Assembly: GCF_024721305.1 (NCBI RefSeq)
Contig: NZ_JAMXOD010000008.1
Coordinates: forward strand, 1-64,000
DNA length: 64,000 nucleotides
Direction of reading: 5' to 3'
DNA from: Aequitasia blattaphilus
GTDB taxonomy: Bacteria; Bacillota; Clostridia; Lachnospirales; Lachnospiraceae
The notes under the pieces are model-generated. The model was not told the DNA's origin and did no database searches. It worked only from the letters and a program-made list of their open reading frames with translations. Positions 16,486 to 25,671 of the stretch are shown in pieces. Position 1 is the stretch's first letter, and each line of letters begins with the position of its first letter. Both the position numbers and the translations under genes were made by a program.

Positions 16486-17682
16486 TTATTGATATAATGC
16501 TTCATCTTGAAAAAATTTACGTTGTAAAAAGTTAAGAGCCCCTGATAAATCCAGCTCCTCCAGAGACATTTCATTGTATTCAATTTCAAATGCACCGCCC
16601 TTTGGATAGTATTTAAACTCAGACAAGCGATTCTTTAACGTATTTTTAAAATAATCGTCTGCATGAGAGTAGTCCCCTTGAAACACTACAACATTCGGAT
16701 TAAATACAAGAGAAATATTACGTACCAGATACGCAAATGTATTGGCCAGATATTTCACGATTTCTCTTGCCCATTCTTCCCCTTTTTGGGATGCAATAAA
16801 CAGCTCTTCAAAGGTAATGTCCTCGTTTTTTGACAGCCTTTTTACTTTTTCAATACTCAGCATACGTTCTGCACACCCATAGCTTCCGCATCCACACAGC
16901 ACTTCATCATGGGGATCAATGACCATATGACCCACCTCTCCAATCAGAGAATCATCGCCACTTAGTACATGGCCTCTTTCAATGAGGCAAGCCGACAATC
17001 CCCATGTGGAAAATAGAACCAGAATACGGTTTTGCTCCTCTTCACTTCGAACAAGTTCATACCGTCCTGTCATCTTTCCCGCATTTTCAATTAGAATTTC
17101 AACCTTCTCTCCAAATATTTCCCTCATGTGTTTTTTTATCGGGACATTGGTTCCCCATAAAGGTGTTCTGGAACTATATTTTAAATTTCCAGTTTCATAA
17201 TCAATTGTTCCGGCGGTAGATAAGGATACGCCATACAAATCCGAAAGCTGATATCCCTGCTGTGTAATCAAGCTCAAACTTTTCTCACGAATCAAATCAA
17301 AAGCTTCCTGGGGATTGTTCTTTATTGGTGCCTCAATTTTCACCGAGGCTATTTTCTTCAAATTCATAGTACACAAATTGAGGGCAAGAAAATCCGGCCA
17401 CATTGTAATAGTAAGAAGAAGCTTCTTATATATAAATCCGTATAATTCTGGTTTTTTTCCACCAATCTCTGTTGACTCTCCTTTTCCTTGAGAGACAATC
17501 AAATTACGATCAATAAAATACTGAATGGATTTTACCACTGTAGGGCGACTAATTCCTGTTTCCTTTGCAATGTCTGCTGCTGAATAGAGATTCCCATCTT
17601 TGATGGCATTTAAAATCAGCATTCGGTTACGTACTTTTAAATCCACTGGAAGTGCCCCTATTCCTTTACTCTTTCTTTTCAT
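16486..17682 (-). CDS. xylR: ROK-family xylose repressor
   Basis: The 398-residue protein has an N-terminal winged helix (SAADIAKETGISRPTVVKSI) followed by a ROK sugar-kinase-like domain with the zinc motif CGCGSYGCAE. This is the layout of XylR, which releases DNA when xylose binds. The ATG at 17680-17682 is chosen for the AGAGG ribosome site; a longer frame runs 45 codons into the promoter region. It is divergent from xylA and leads the xylR-xylB-yesMN operon, so it is probably autoregulated through the 23-bp repeats upstream. Confidence 0.9.
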   Translation of the reverse strand: MKRKSKGIGALPVDLKVRNRMLILNAIKDGNLYSAADIAKETGISRPTVVKSIQYFIDRNLIVSQGKGESTEIGGKKPELYGFIYKKLLLTITMWPDFLALNLCTMNLKKIASVKIEAPIKNNPQEAFDLIREKSLSLITQQGYQLSDLYGVSLSTAGTIDYETGNLKYSSRTPLWGTNVPIKKHMREIFGEKVEILIENAGKMTGRYELVRSEEEQNRILVLFSTWGLSACLIERGHVLSGDDSLIGEVGHMVIDPHDEVLCGCGSYGCAERMLSIEKVKRLSKNEDITFEELFIASQKGEEWAREIVKYLANTFAYLVRNISLVFNPNVVVFQGDYSHADDYFKNTLKNRLSEFKYYPKGGAFEIEYNEMSLEELDLSGALNFLQRKFFQDEALYQ

Positions 17683-17703
17683 CCGATAACCTCTTTCATT
17701 TTC

Positions 17704-17726
17704 GTTATGAAACTTTCTTATATAAC
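17704..17726. promoter_or_regulatory. Putative XylR operator at the xylR start point
   Basis: The 23-bp sequence begins GTTATGAAAC and ends TATATAAC, with palindromic ends GTTAT/ATAAC. It abuts the -10 element of the xylR promoter. A second copy, 20 of 23 bases identical, lies at 17806. Confidence 0.65.
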
Positions 17727-17754
17727 TTATATCATATCTCAAAATTATTTTCAA
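17726..17754 (-). promoter_or_regulatory. xylR promoter
   Basis: On the minus strand TTGAAA (17749-17754) and TATAAG (17726-17731) are 17 bp apart. The operator copy starts immediately downstream. Confidence 0.6.
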
Positions 17755-17773
17755 TATTTCTTTCAGATTCCTA

Positions 17774-17801
17774 TTGCATTTATTTGATTTTGTGATATAA
17801 T
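17774..17801 (+). promoter_or_regulatory. xylA promoter
   Basis: TTGCAT (17774-17779) and TATAAT (17796-17801) are 16 bp apart. The second operator copy begins 4 bp downstream and would cover the start point. Confidence 0.75.
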
Positions 17802-17805
17802 CCGA

Positions 17806-17828
17806 GTTATGAAACATACTTTTATAAC
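17806..17828. promoter_or_regulatory. Putative XylR operator at the xylA start point
   Basis: The 23-bp sequence begins GTTATGAAAC and ends TTTATAAC; it repeats the site at 17704 with three differences and covers the predicted xylA start point. A repressor bound here would block xylA. Confidence 0.65.
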
Positions 17829-17855
17829 CATGTAAAAAGAAAGGACGGTCAAAAA

Positions 17856-19172
17856 ATGAAAGAATATTTCAATACTATCCCCCATGTGAAATATGAAGGA
17901 CCAAAAAGTAAAAACCCTATGGCTTTTAAGTACTATGATGCTGAAAAAGTGATCTTAGGTAAACCAATGAAGGAGCACCTCCCATTTGCTATGGCATGGT
18001 GGCATAATCTTTGTGCCGAGGGCACCGATATGTTCGGTTCAGGTACTACAGATAAATCCTTTGATGCTGAAAAAGGAACTATGGAGCATGCAAAAGCTAA
18101 GGTGGATGCAGGTTTCGAATTTATGGTTAAGCTTGGTATCTCTTACTTCTGTTTCCACGATGTGGATCTCATCCCTGAAGGTGATACGATTGCAGAAAGC
18201 AACAAACGCCTCGATGAAATTGGCGATTATATTAAAGAAAAAATGGATGCTACAGGCATCAAATGCCTGTGGGGTACTGCAAACATGTTTAGCAATCCCC
18301 GCTTTATGAATGGAGCAGGAAGCACAAACTCGGCAGATGTATACTGCTACGCTGCTGCTCAAATCAAAAAGGCTTTAGACCTTACCGTAAAGCTTGGCGG
18401 AAGAGGCTACGTATTCTGGGGCGGAAGAGAAGGCTACGAAACCCTGTTAAATACTGATGTAAAATTCGAACAGGAAAATATTGCTAACCTTATGCATATG
18501 GCTGTTGAATATGGAAGAAGTATTGGATTTGAAGGTGACTTCTTAATCGAGCCAAAACCGAAAGAACCAATGAAGCACCAGTATGATTTCGATGCATCAA
18601 CTGCTATTGGATTCCTTCGTCAATACGGCTTGGATAAAGACTTTAAAATGAATATCGAAGCAAACCATGCAACACTTGCAGGACATACTTTCCAGCATGA
18701 GCTTCGCATCAGCGCTATCAACGGAATGCTTGGAAGCATTGATGCCAACCAGGGTGATATGCTTCTTGGCTGGGATACAGATGAATTCCCATTCGATGTA
18801 TACGAAGCAACTCTTTGTATGTACGAAGTATTAAAGGCTGGTGGTATCACTGGCGGATTCAACTTTGACTCTAAGACAAGAAGACCAAGTAATTCATATG
18901 AGGATATGTTTAACGGATATATTCTTGGAATGGATACATTTGCTCTCGGACTCATTAAGGCTGCTGCTTTAATCGAGGATGGACGCCTGGATGAATTTGT
19001 CTCAGATAAATACAAGAGTTTTAACGAAGGCATTGGTAAGAAAATCCGCGAAAAGAAAACTTCTCTTGCAGAGCTAGCTGCATATGCGGAAGAAATGGGT
19101 GCACCTGAAAGTCCAGGAAGCGGAAAGCAAGAATACCTGGAAGGCGTTGTAAATAACGTACTGTTTTCCTAA
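17856..19172 (+). CDS. xylA: Xylose isomerase
   Basis: The 438-residue class II enzyme converts D-xylose to D-xylulose with two divalent metals. Characteristic segments are the catalytic-His region [28 protein letters not shown], the metal-ligand segments [16 protein letters not shown] and [11 protein letters not shown], and [13 protein letters not shown] near the end. Length matches the 435-440 residues of class II isomerases. AAAGGA precedes the ATG. It is monocistronic, divergent from xylR and ended by a terminator 19 bp after the stop. Confidence 0.97.
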   Translation: MKEYFNTIPHVKYEGPKSKNPMAFKYYDAEKVILGKPMKEHLPFAMAWWHNLCAEGTDMFGSGTTDKSFDAEKGTMEHAKAKVDAGFEFMVKLGISYFCFHDVDLIPEGDTIAESNKRLDEIGDYIKEKMDATGIKCLWGTANMFSNPRFMNGAGSTNSADVYCYAAAQIKKALDLTVKLGGRGYVFWGGREGYETLLNTDVKFEQENIANLMHMAVEYGRSIGFEGDFLIEPKPKEPMKHQYDFDASTAIGFLRQYGLDKDFKMNIEANHATLAGHTFQHELRISAINGMLGSIDANQGDMLLGWDTDEFPFDVYEATLCMYEVLKAGGITGGFNFDSKTRRPSNSYEDMFNGYILGMDTFALGLIKAAALIEDGRLDEFVSDKYKSFNEGIGKKIREKKTSLAELAAYAEEMGAPESPGSGKQEYLEGVVNNVLFS

Positions 19173-19190
19173 ATAATGTTTCAGAAAGAA

Positions 19191-19214
19191 GTCGGGATAA
19201 ACCCGGCTTTTTCT
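19191..19214 (+). terminator. xylA terminator
   Basis: GTCGGG-ATAAA-CCCGGC followed by TTTTTC, 19 bp after the xylA stop codon. Confidence 0.85.
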
Positions 19215-19270
19215 GTTCTCCATGCCATCATTATGTTATACTAGACAATAAATGAGAGGGGGAACTGTAG

Positions 19271-20320
19271 ATGGAAATATCGAAACATTTAGCCAATCAG
19301 ATTGTGGAAGCAACCCACAAGGTTGTTGGAAATCGTATTAATTTAATAAACCATGAAGGGCTGATTATTGCCAGTACTGATACGAAAAGAGTTAGCACTT
19401 TTCACGAAGCAGGCTTTCAAGCTATTGAAACCAAAAAATCCGTAATTGTTAACCGTAATTCCTCTTTTAAAGGTACAAAGGAGGGGATAAACTACCCCAT
19501 ATTGTTAAACAAGGAAGCAGTTGGCGCAATTGGTATCTCAGGAAATCCAGATGAGGTCAAGAAATACGGCGTTTTGGTAACAAAGATTACCGAGGTTTTT
19601 CTAAAGGAACAGCTCCTGGAGCTTGAAATGAATTCAAAGGAGCGTTTGTATTCTTATGTCATCACCTCCTTAATCCATAATAACATTCGAGAAGGCAAAC
19701 ATTTCTATTCTCTTTTGGAAAAACTATCTTTAGATGTCCAAGCTTCTTACTGTGTTCTTTCCATACAAATATTAGAGGGCAGTTATCTTTCCTCTGTTGA
19801 GCATTTTTTTCACCTTCAAGGTATTACCTTATTTACCTATACCTATCCAAATGAACTCATTGTTCTCTTAAGTCAGGAACAGATGAATCATTTTAATCGA
19901 AGTTACTTTGATGACTCTTACCGTGGTTATGTTTACTGTGGAGAAGGTACTGCCCAGCCCCTTTTGCAAGCTTCCCGCTCCTATCACCAGGCTCTGGTTG
20001 CGCAAAAATATGCAAAGCACAGAGGACTTACTCTTTGTTCCAGCAAAGATATTACGGCTCATTTAATCTATGAGAGTATTCCCCAGGATCTCAAAGAAAC
20101 TTATATCCACAATATTCTAGGCCACCTGGAAGACCGTGAGTTGGAATTATTAAAAGCATACTTTAGCAACAATCTTTCTCTGGTCGATACAGCGAAAGAA
20201 TTGAACATCCATAAAAATACACTTCAATACCGTCTGGACAAAATCCGTGAAAAGGCAGGCTTCAATCCAAGGCTTTTTCAAGATGCATACCTTCTGAATT
20301 TAGCACTCTCACTGATATAA
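19271..20320 (+). CDS. cdaR: CdaR-family sugar-diacid regulator
   Basis: The 349-residue regulator has an N-terminal putative sugar-diacid recognition domain (about residues 1-130: KHLANQIVEATHKVVGNRINLIN..., NYPILLNKEAVGAIGISG) and a C-terminal PucR-type helix-turn-helix (SLVDTAKELNIHKNTLQYRLDKI). In E. coli CdaR activates glucarate, galactarate and glycerate genes. Here the glycerate kinase lies 4 kb away beyond a surface-protein gene, a plausible target. GAGAGGGGG precedes the ATG. A strong terminator follows. Confidence 0.88.
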   Translation: MEISKHLANQIVEATHKVVGNRINLINHEGLIIASTDTKRVSTFHEAGFQAIETKKSVIVNRNSSFKGTKEGINYPILLNKEAVGAIGISGNPDEVKKYGVLVTKITEVFLKEQLLELEMNSKERLYSYVITSLIHNNIREGKHFYSLLEKLSLDVQASYCVLSIQILEGSYLSSVEHFFHLQGITLFTYTYPNELIVLLSQEQMNHFNRSYFDDSYRGYVYCGEGTAQPLLQASRSYHQALVAQKYAKHRGLTLCSSKDITAHLIYESIPQDLKETYIHNILGHLEDRELELLKAYFSNNLSLVDTAKELNIHKNTLQYRLDKIREKAGFNPRLFQDAYLLNLALSLI

Positions 20321-20321
20321 C

Positions 20322-20360
20322 AACGGGTTGCCTATTTGGCAACCCGTTCCTCTTATTTAT
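20322..20360. terminator. Bidirectional terminator between cdaR and surface protein
   Basis: AACGGGTTGCC-TATTT-GGCAACCCGTT is an 11-bp perfect stem followed by a T-rich stretch on the plus strand and ending near the converging gene's stop codon. Confidence 0.85.
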
Positions 20361-23300
20361 GAATTTTTTTCCTTTTCCTGTGAATAATAACACCACACAC
20401 TAGTATACTGCTGACTAATAGGACACTCCATAATACAATTCTGTTGTGATCTCCTGTGCCTGTTCTGCTCTTTACCGTTTCTGTAGGTGTCGTAGTTGGT
20501 TTGCTGGGCTCTTTTGGTGTGTTTGGAGTTTGTGGTTTTTGTGGTTCAGATGGTTTGACTGGATCCTCTGGATCTTTTGGATCTTTTGGATCTTTTGGAT
20601 CTTTTGGTTCTTCCGGATCTTTTGGTTCTTCCGGATCTTTCGGTTTATAGGTATTTGTAATGGTACCATCTAAGCCTTCTTCTACTTCGTAATGATCTGG
20701 TACCACAACCTCCTTAACCGTATATACGCTAGGCGTATGGGTTCCATCCTGGTACATTGGCAAATCGATCCAGGTATACATCCAGTTATTTTCTTCATTT
20801 AATTCTTGAAGCCCCTTTGTTGTGATGGTATCCGTGAAAATCTGTCCATCTCGATATAACTGTACTTCTATCTTTGTTGGACGCACACCTGCTGCATTGT
20901 TATTGTCCACCCAGTTCTTTGTAACCTTATAAGAAGTGTTGTATAAGCGGCTTCCTGAACCGTGAATATAATGAATTGTCTGGTCTGCATCCGTATTATC
21001 GGTATGTCTTACAACCTCTTTACCTTGCTTATTCTCTTTGCTTTCATCATATTCGTAAATCACTTCATAGGCCACAAGGTATGACCCATGGACAGGGGTT
21101 AGCCCTAAATTTTTACCATTAAAGCTATAAACAACTTGGATCATACCGGTTCCTGTTTCGTCTGTTACAAATTCATAGGTTGGATTCCCATTTTGATCCT
21201 TTAGAACGCCTTTAACTACTGCTCCACTTCCTGTATCATTACCATTTCCATCGTCTTCATATTCATAATAGATAAATCCGGCATCTGGATCGGAAGAACG
21301 AGTATAGTGCCACAAGCTTCCATCTATTACGTATTTTGTATTTGCCCTTAAGCCTTTATAGCAAAGGGAATCTACAATAATTTCTTCTTCACTTGGTGAT
21401 CCTTTTTGAATCACTCCTGGAGTTCTTACGCCGTTTTCTTCTTCTCCTGTATCTGGATTTATCACCTTTGTATCCAAGGCTACCGTATCAATCTCAAGAA
21501 TCTTGTTCAGAAAAGATATTTCGGTAATTAAATCAGAAAGTAACCCTGTTTCTTCGTCATAACCTCTATAGTATTCGGTAGAAGCCACAAGTACTCCAGC
21601 ATTATTTGTATCAACTTTTATCAATGCAAAATACGCTATATTGTCATAGGTAATATCTGCTTCTCCTTTATCGACTTCGGAAATTCGATAAATGTAATCA
21701 CCTGCTGCATTGTATTTCATATCTGGAAAAACAATCTTACCCTCTCCATCATTTGAGGCTATTATTTGATTGCTATCCGGAAAATCGATAATATTAGCAG
21801 ATGTACCACTGATTAATTCCGCTACAAATTCAAACTCCTTATCTTTTAGACTGCGTCCTTCCAATTCCTTCTTTGCTTCAAAGCCAACCTCTACAAACTC
21901 TGGAATTTTAGCATTTTCTACATTCCCCAAATTGACAATAGCGTCACCTTCAAGCTCATCTTTAAGTTCAAACTCATATTTCTCATCCGATAATTGATAG
22001 CCAGAAATTGGTGCTGATTCCTGTAAATAGTACTTACCCGCCGGAAGCTGTACAATTTTCAACTTCCCTCCTGTTAACGTTAGAAGTTCGTCACCTCCGC
22101 TTCCATCATAAACATAATGATTTATTTCGTTCATGTCTATCAATGTAAAACCTGTAACCTCAGTGGCATCCTCCATATCATCTGTATAGGTATAAAGTTT
22201 AAACGCTACTCCTGCCAGCTTTTCCTCGGAATTTCCTTCTTCTGTCTTAACCAGTTCAACCCCTCGGGCACTATTGTTGACCAGCTTATACTCTACTCGG
22301 TCACCCGCCACTGTAAATGGAACTCTTTCATTTTGACCACTGTAATATCCACTTGGTGCTTGAATCTCTTTTAAGTAATAGTTGCCATATGGAAGCCCAC
22401 TAATAATTACACTTCCATCCGCATCATTCGTTGTCACAGCTCCTAAGGTGCCGTTTTCATTGTATACATATTTCCCTGCGTCAAAATCAAATTGCAGAGG
22501 TCCATCTCCATTTTCCTTATATACTTCAAAGCTCACATTGGGGATAAATCCCTCTACCGGGCTGTCATCTGTCTTATCCCCAGCCAGGTTTCCATACAAT
22601 GAGTCGGCTTTGAATATCTGTGCATCACCATTTGCGGCTGTAGCCATAATTGTTCCAGCCCAAAAATTATCCTGCACTGCACTATAAGTCTTCTCGTCCC
22701 AGCCACCACTAACCTTATAGCTGTTTTTTACTTTTCCAACGGTTCCCGCTGCTTCCCGATCTACTTTCGTTTTCACAACTGCATTCATGCTATAGATATA
22801 GGGTCCAACTAACACTTCATTCTCATATACCTCGTAATAATCGAAAGCATTTCCATATACTGAAACAGCTCTTTCCCACTGTGCCCGAGTGTAGCCCTTC
22901 CCATACGCATCCTTCAAAAATTCTTTTGGATTATCTCCAGGATTCCTCTCCAATACATCTTGGGCATTCTCTTTTTCTCGCAGCAGATTTTCCAAAATAC
23001 TCTTGATTTTTTTCCCTCCGTCAATATCTCCATAACGAAGACCATCCTCTTCCGGTGCACCAAAATTTACAATCAAGCGCTCTCTCTGTTTCGGTTTGTT
23101 ATCTGGATCCTCTTCCGTTATAATGGTCCAGGTTTTTCCATTTCCTTTTACATAATTCTCTGCATCTGGATCGCTTGGATCAATCCACCTCATGCCATTG
23201 TCTTGCTTATCTTCTTTCGTTCCCAACGTAAACACAATCACCCCTGCGGTGTACTGTATATTATCATCCGAACCTCCTTCGTTAAGATAGACCGGTATCG

Positions 23301-24159
23301 TTATTTGAACGTTGAGTCCTTGTATCGTATAAGATGTCGTATTAAAGGTTTGATATGCATCTAACATTTCTTCAAAAATCAAATCCTTATATTCAACCCC
23401 TTCGTTATTAAACTGCTGTTCAGCATAATCCGTTAATTGAACTGTCCAATCTATTATCGCATCTTCTTCGTCAGTATACCCAGTGACCGCCTTTCCTGGT
23501 TCTGGTATGGTAATGCCTGAGGGTGGACCTGCGGGATCTCCTGCTCCTTCTGGTGTTTTCAGCTTTTCGAAGGTAGCAACATTCTCTCCTTCTCTGTCAA
23601 TCCAGACAACATCCCCTACCTCTAAGCCAGCAATTGTTGCTCTGCCCTCTAATGTACCACTAATTTTATTTTTCCCTTCTATCGCATTGTTAAAAACAAC
23701 CTTGTAGTATAAAGTAACCTCTCCTGTGGTTCCATCTTTCTCTGCTTCCAAGCTTCCATCTGCCATATATACTTTGTCGTGATATAATTTTTTTGGCTTA
23801 GAAATATTATCTATTTGAAGATTTGTTCCACCACTTATTGTACATAAAGGAAAGCGAAAATAATCTCCCTCTTTAAACCCTGTCTGCTCCGGATTTCTTT
23901 GTGAAAAATTCATCTCTAACGTGATACGCGGGTTTATGTGGTTTGATAACTTCAATGGATCCGACACATCTGCTTCCACATCATTTATCTTGATGACAAG
24001 ACCGTCTATTTGGAACGACTCCCCACAGTCCTTCGCTTCAAGAACCTCCATACTTGTTTCCTCCTGTGCTTTAACACCATCATAAAATGGTACCGAGCTC
24101 AGGAGCATAACCAAACACAAAGAAAGTGTTAGAATTCCTTTTCTCATTTTATTTTTCAC
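20353..24159 (-). CDS. Large cell-wall-anchored adhesin with isopeptide and ester-bond domains
   Basis: The 1268-residue protein has a signal peptide (about residues 1-31), an N-terminal adhesin-like half, two SpaA/prealbumin-like domains (about 555-760: ISGLPYGNYYLKEIQAPSGYY), a pilin-isopeptide (FctA-like) domain (about 760-885: GFEAKKELEGRSLKDKEFEF), a VaFE/T-Q ester domain (about 890-1065, ending ADQTIHY), a Cna-B domain (about 1073-1173: YKVTKNWVDNN), a Lys-Asp-Pro/Pro-rich stalk and a C-terminal TGTGD motif, hydrophobic helix and KRKK tail for sortase-type anchoring. The GTG start at 24157-24159 has GAGGAGG nine bases upstream; a longer frame would add 16 residues. Host or polymer binding is inferred. 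Confidence 0.88.
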   Translation of the reverse strand: MKNKMRKGILTLSLCLVMLLSSVPFYDGVKAQEETSMEVLEAKDCGESFQIDGLVIKINDVEADVSDPLKLSNHINPRITLEMNFSQRNPEQTGFKEGDYFRFPLCTISGGTNLQIDNISKPKKLYHDKVYMADGSLEAEKDGTTGEVTLYYKVVFNNAIEGKNKISGTLEGRATIAGLEVGDVVWIDREGENVATFEKLKTPEGAGDPAGPPSGITIPEPGKAVTGYTDEEDAIIDWTVQLTDYAEQQFNNEGVEYKDLIFEEMLDAYQTFNTTSYTIQGLNVQITIPVYLNEGGSDDNIQYTAGVIVFTLGTKEDKQDNGMRWIDPSDPDAENYVKGNGKTWTIITEEDPDNKPKQRERLIVNFGAPEEDGLRYGDIDGGKKIKSILENLLREKENAQDVLERNPGDNPKEFLKDAYGKGYTRAQWERAVSVYGNAFDYYEVYENEVLVGPYIYSMNAVVKTKVDREAAGTVGKVKNSYKVSGGWDEKTYSAVQDNFWAGTIMATAANGDAQIFKADSLYGNLAGDKTDDSPVEGFIPNVSFEVYKENGDGPLQFDFDAGKYVYNENGTLGAVTTNDADGSVIISGLPYGNYYLKEIQAPSGYYSGQNERVPFTVAGDRVEYKLVNNSARGVELVKTEEGNSEEKLAGVAFKLYTYTDDMEDATEVTGFTLIDMNEINHYVYDGSGGDELLTLTGGKLKIVQLPAGKYYLQESAPISGYQLSDEKYEFELKDELEGDAIVNLGNVENAKIPEFVEVGFEAKKELEGRSLKDKEFEFVAELISGTSANIIDFPDSNQIIASNDGEGKIVFPDMKYNAAGDYIYRISEVDKGEADITYDNIAYFALIKVDTNNAGVLVASTEYYRGYDEETGLLSDLITEISFLNKILEIDTVALDTKVINPDTGEEENGVRTPGVIQKGSPSEEEIIVDSLCYKGLRANTKYVIDGSLWHYTRSSDPDAGFIYYEYEDDGNGNDTGSGAVVKGVLKDQNGNPTYEFVTDETGTGMIQVVYSFNGKNLGLTPVHGSYLVAYEVIYEYDESKENKQGKEVVRHTDNTDADQTIHYIHGSGSRLYNTSYKVTKNWVDNNNAAGVRPTKIEVQLYRDGQIFTDTITTKGLQELNEENNWMYTWIDLPMYQDGTHTPSVYTVKEVVVPDHYEVEEGLDGTITNTYKPKDPEEPKDPEEPKDPKDPKDPKDPEDPVKPSEPQKPQTPNTPKEPSKPTTTPTETVKSRTGTGDHNRIVLWSVLLVSSILVCGVIIHRKRKKIHK
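20561..20643. repeat. Nine-base repeats encoding the Lys-Asp-Pro stalk
   Basis: The plus strand shows tandem GGATCTTTT units (four in a row) with interspersed TTCTTCCGGATCTTTTGG variants; on the coding strand they read as KDP and KDPEEP. Because the unit is nine bases, slippage would change stalk length without breaking the frame. Confidence 0.85.
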
Positions 24160-24270
24160 CTTTTTCAGCCTCCTCTTTATCTTTATCTTTATCCCTTTAG
24201 CTGCCACTCTTCGACTAAAGTTAGGTTTATATTATATATTTCGACCTTTTTCTTCAATCACTTTAGACCA

Positions 24271-24320
24271 AGATGCATATCTATGGAGTAAGATGCACTA
24301 TCAGAAACTAAAATGCACAA
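24271..24320. promoter_or_regulatory. Three phased ATGCA repeats between adhesin and glycerate kinase
   Basis: The motif (A/T)AA(G/A)ATGCA(C/T) occurs three times with ATGCA cores at 24273, 24293 and 24313, exactly 20 bp apart, about two helical turns. They lie between the divergent adhesin and glycerate kinase genes, so they may form an operator array for one or both. The nearby CdaR-type protein is one candidate binder; no direct evidence links them. Confidence 0.5.
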
Positions 24321-24382
24321 AACACCTTTTCCTCATTTGTCATATATACCAATAACCATTTACATCTTTGGTACCTATTACA

Positions 24383-24412
24383 TTGCAAAATCCCTCTTGT
24401 CTCCTTTATAAT
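24383..24412 (+). promoter_or_regulatory. Glycerate kinase promoter
   Basis: TTGCAA (24383-24388) and TATAAT (24407-24412) are separated by 18 bp, 30 bp ahead of the ATG. Confidence 0.65.
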
Positions 24413-24442
24413 AAGGATAAATATACTCAGGAGGAAACAATT

Positions 24443-25570
24443 ATGAAGGTAACAATTGCTATTGATTCTTTAAAAGGAAGCCTCTCTTCTATTGAAGCCG
24501 GAAATGCGATAAAAGAAGGAATTCTTCGTTCAAAACCTGAAGCATCTGTTGTGGTAAAACCTTTAGCTGATGGCGGAGAAGGAACGGTGGACGCCATTAT
24601 TGAAGGACTTGGTGCCACAAAAGTAGAGTTGGAAGTAACCGGACCACTAGGAGCACCTTTAACTGCCTATTATGGCTTCTTAGAAGAAAGTCAGACTGCC
24701 ATACTGGAGATGGCTTCTGCTGCCGGAATTACTCTTCTGAAAAAGGAAGAACTAAATCCATTTCAAACCACCACATATGGAGTTGGGGAAATCATTTTAG
24801 ATGGGCTGAAAAGAGGAGCAAAAAAATTTATTATCGGAATTGGGGGAAGCGCCACAAACGATGGCGGAACCGGCATGCTGAGAGCTTTAGGATTCCAATT
24901 CCTTGATTCAGACAACAATCCTATAAGTGACGGTGCCAAGGACTTAGGAAGAATCGAAAAAATCCTCCCTCCCTCTGACACTTCCTTTCTCCATAATGTG
25001 GAATTTAAGATTGCATGCGATGTAAATAACCCCCTATGTGGCAAGAATGGAGCCACCTATGTATTCGGACCACAAAAGGGTTTGGAAGAAGCAGACTTAA
25101 ATTCTGTGGATCAGGATATGAATCACTACGCCCAGATTGCTGCGAAAACAATCGGGCAAGATTATGCAAGAGATGCCGGTAGTGGTGCAGCAGGCGGTTT
25201 AGGGTTCGCGTTCCGCAGTTTTTTATATGGAAACTTAACACCTGGAATTGATTTGATTTTAAATCTGGTAGACTTGGAAAAAGAGATAATAGACTCGGAT
25301 ATTGTAGTAACAGGAGAAGGACGCTTAGATTTCCAGACCTCAATGGGCAAGGCTCCAATTGGGGTTGCAAAGCTTGGAAAACAACACGGAGCAACCGTCC
25401 TTGCCTTTGCCGGAAGTGTTACGGCAGATGCAAAAGAATGTAATAAGAAAGGTATCGATGCTTTCTTTCCCATTTTGAGAGGTGTATCAACCTTGGAAGA
25501 AGCAATGGATTCTGAAAATGCGCGGAACAATATGGCAGATACAGTGGAACAGGTTTTTCGCTTACTGTAA
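24443..25570 (+). CDS. glxK: Glycerate 2-kinase (GarK/GlxK family)
   Basis: The 375-residue enzyme phosphorylates D-glycerate with ATP to 2-phosphoglycerate, delivering it to lower glycolysis. The family start MKVTIAIDSLKGSLSS, the PLADGGEGTVDAI motif, IGIGGSATNDGGTGML and VTGEGRLDFQT are all present, and the length is typical. The ATG at 24443 follows AGGAGG by 8 bases; a longer frame would begin 25 codons earlier in the promoter. The product fits with tartronate-semialdehyde or acid-sugar catabolism encoded at 29-35 kb. Confidence 0.95.
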   Translation: MKVTIAIDSLKGSLSSIEAGNAIKEGILRSKPEASVVVKPLADGGEGTVDAIIEGLGATKVELEVTGPLGAPLTAYYGFLEESQTAILEMASAAGITLLKKEELNPFQTTTYGVGEIILDGLKRGAKKFIIGIGGSATNDGGTGMLRALGFQFLDSDNNPISDGAKDLGRIEKILPPSDTSFLHNVEFKIACDVNNPLCGKNGATYVFGPQKGLEEADLNSVDQDMNHYAQIAAKTIGQDYARDAGSGAAGGLGFAFRSFLYGNLTPGIDLILNLVDLEKEIIDSDIVVTGEGRLDFQTSMGKAPIGVAKLGKQHGATVLAFAGSVTADAKECNKKGIDAFFPILRGVSTLEEAMDSENARNNMADTVEQVFRLL

Positions 25571-25592
25571 AAACGACTATAATAATTAACAA

Positions 25593-25658
25593 ATGGTATA
25601 ACCTCTCTGCTTGGCGAGCTTCCTAATTGAAACGCCTCAAGGCAAGTGGTTATACCAT
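25593..25658. terminator. 66-base hairpin between converging genes
   Basis: ATGGTATAACC (25593-25603) and GGTTATACCAT (25648-25658) are perfect 11-bp inverted arms around a 44-base centre that can itself pair partly (TGC-TTG-GCG with CGC-CAA-GCA, with bulges). It lies 22 bp after glycerate kinase and 13 bp before the converging permease stop, so a bidirectional terminator is likely, although the following T-run is weak. Confidence 0.5.
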
Positions 25659-25671
25659 CTTTCTAATGGAC

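Noticed and set aside
20456-20673. Plus- and minus-strand open frames over the adhesin repeat, and the idea of a CRISPR array
   Set aside because: They are shadows of the KDP-encoding repeats; units are nine bases with no spacers.
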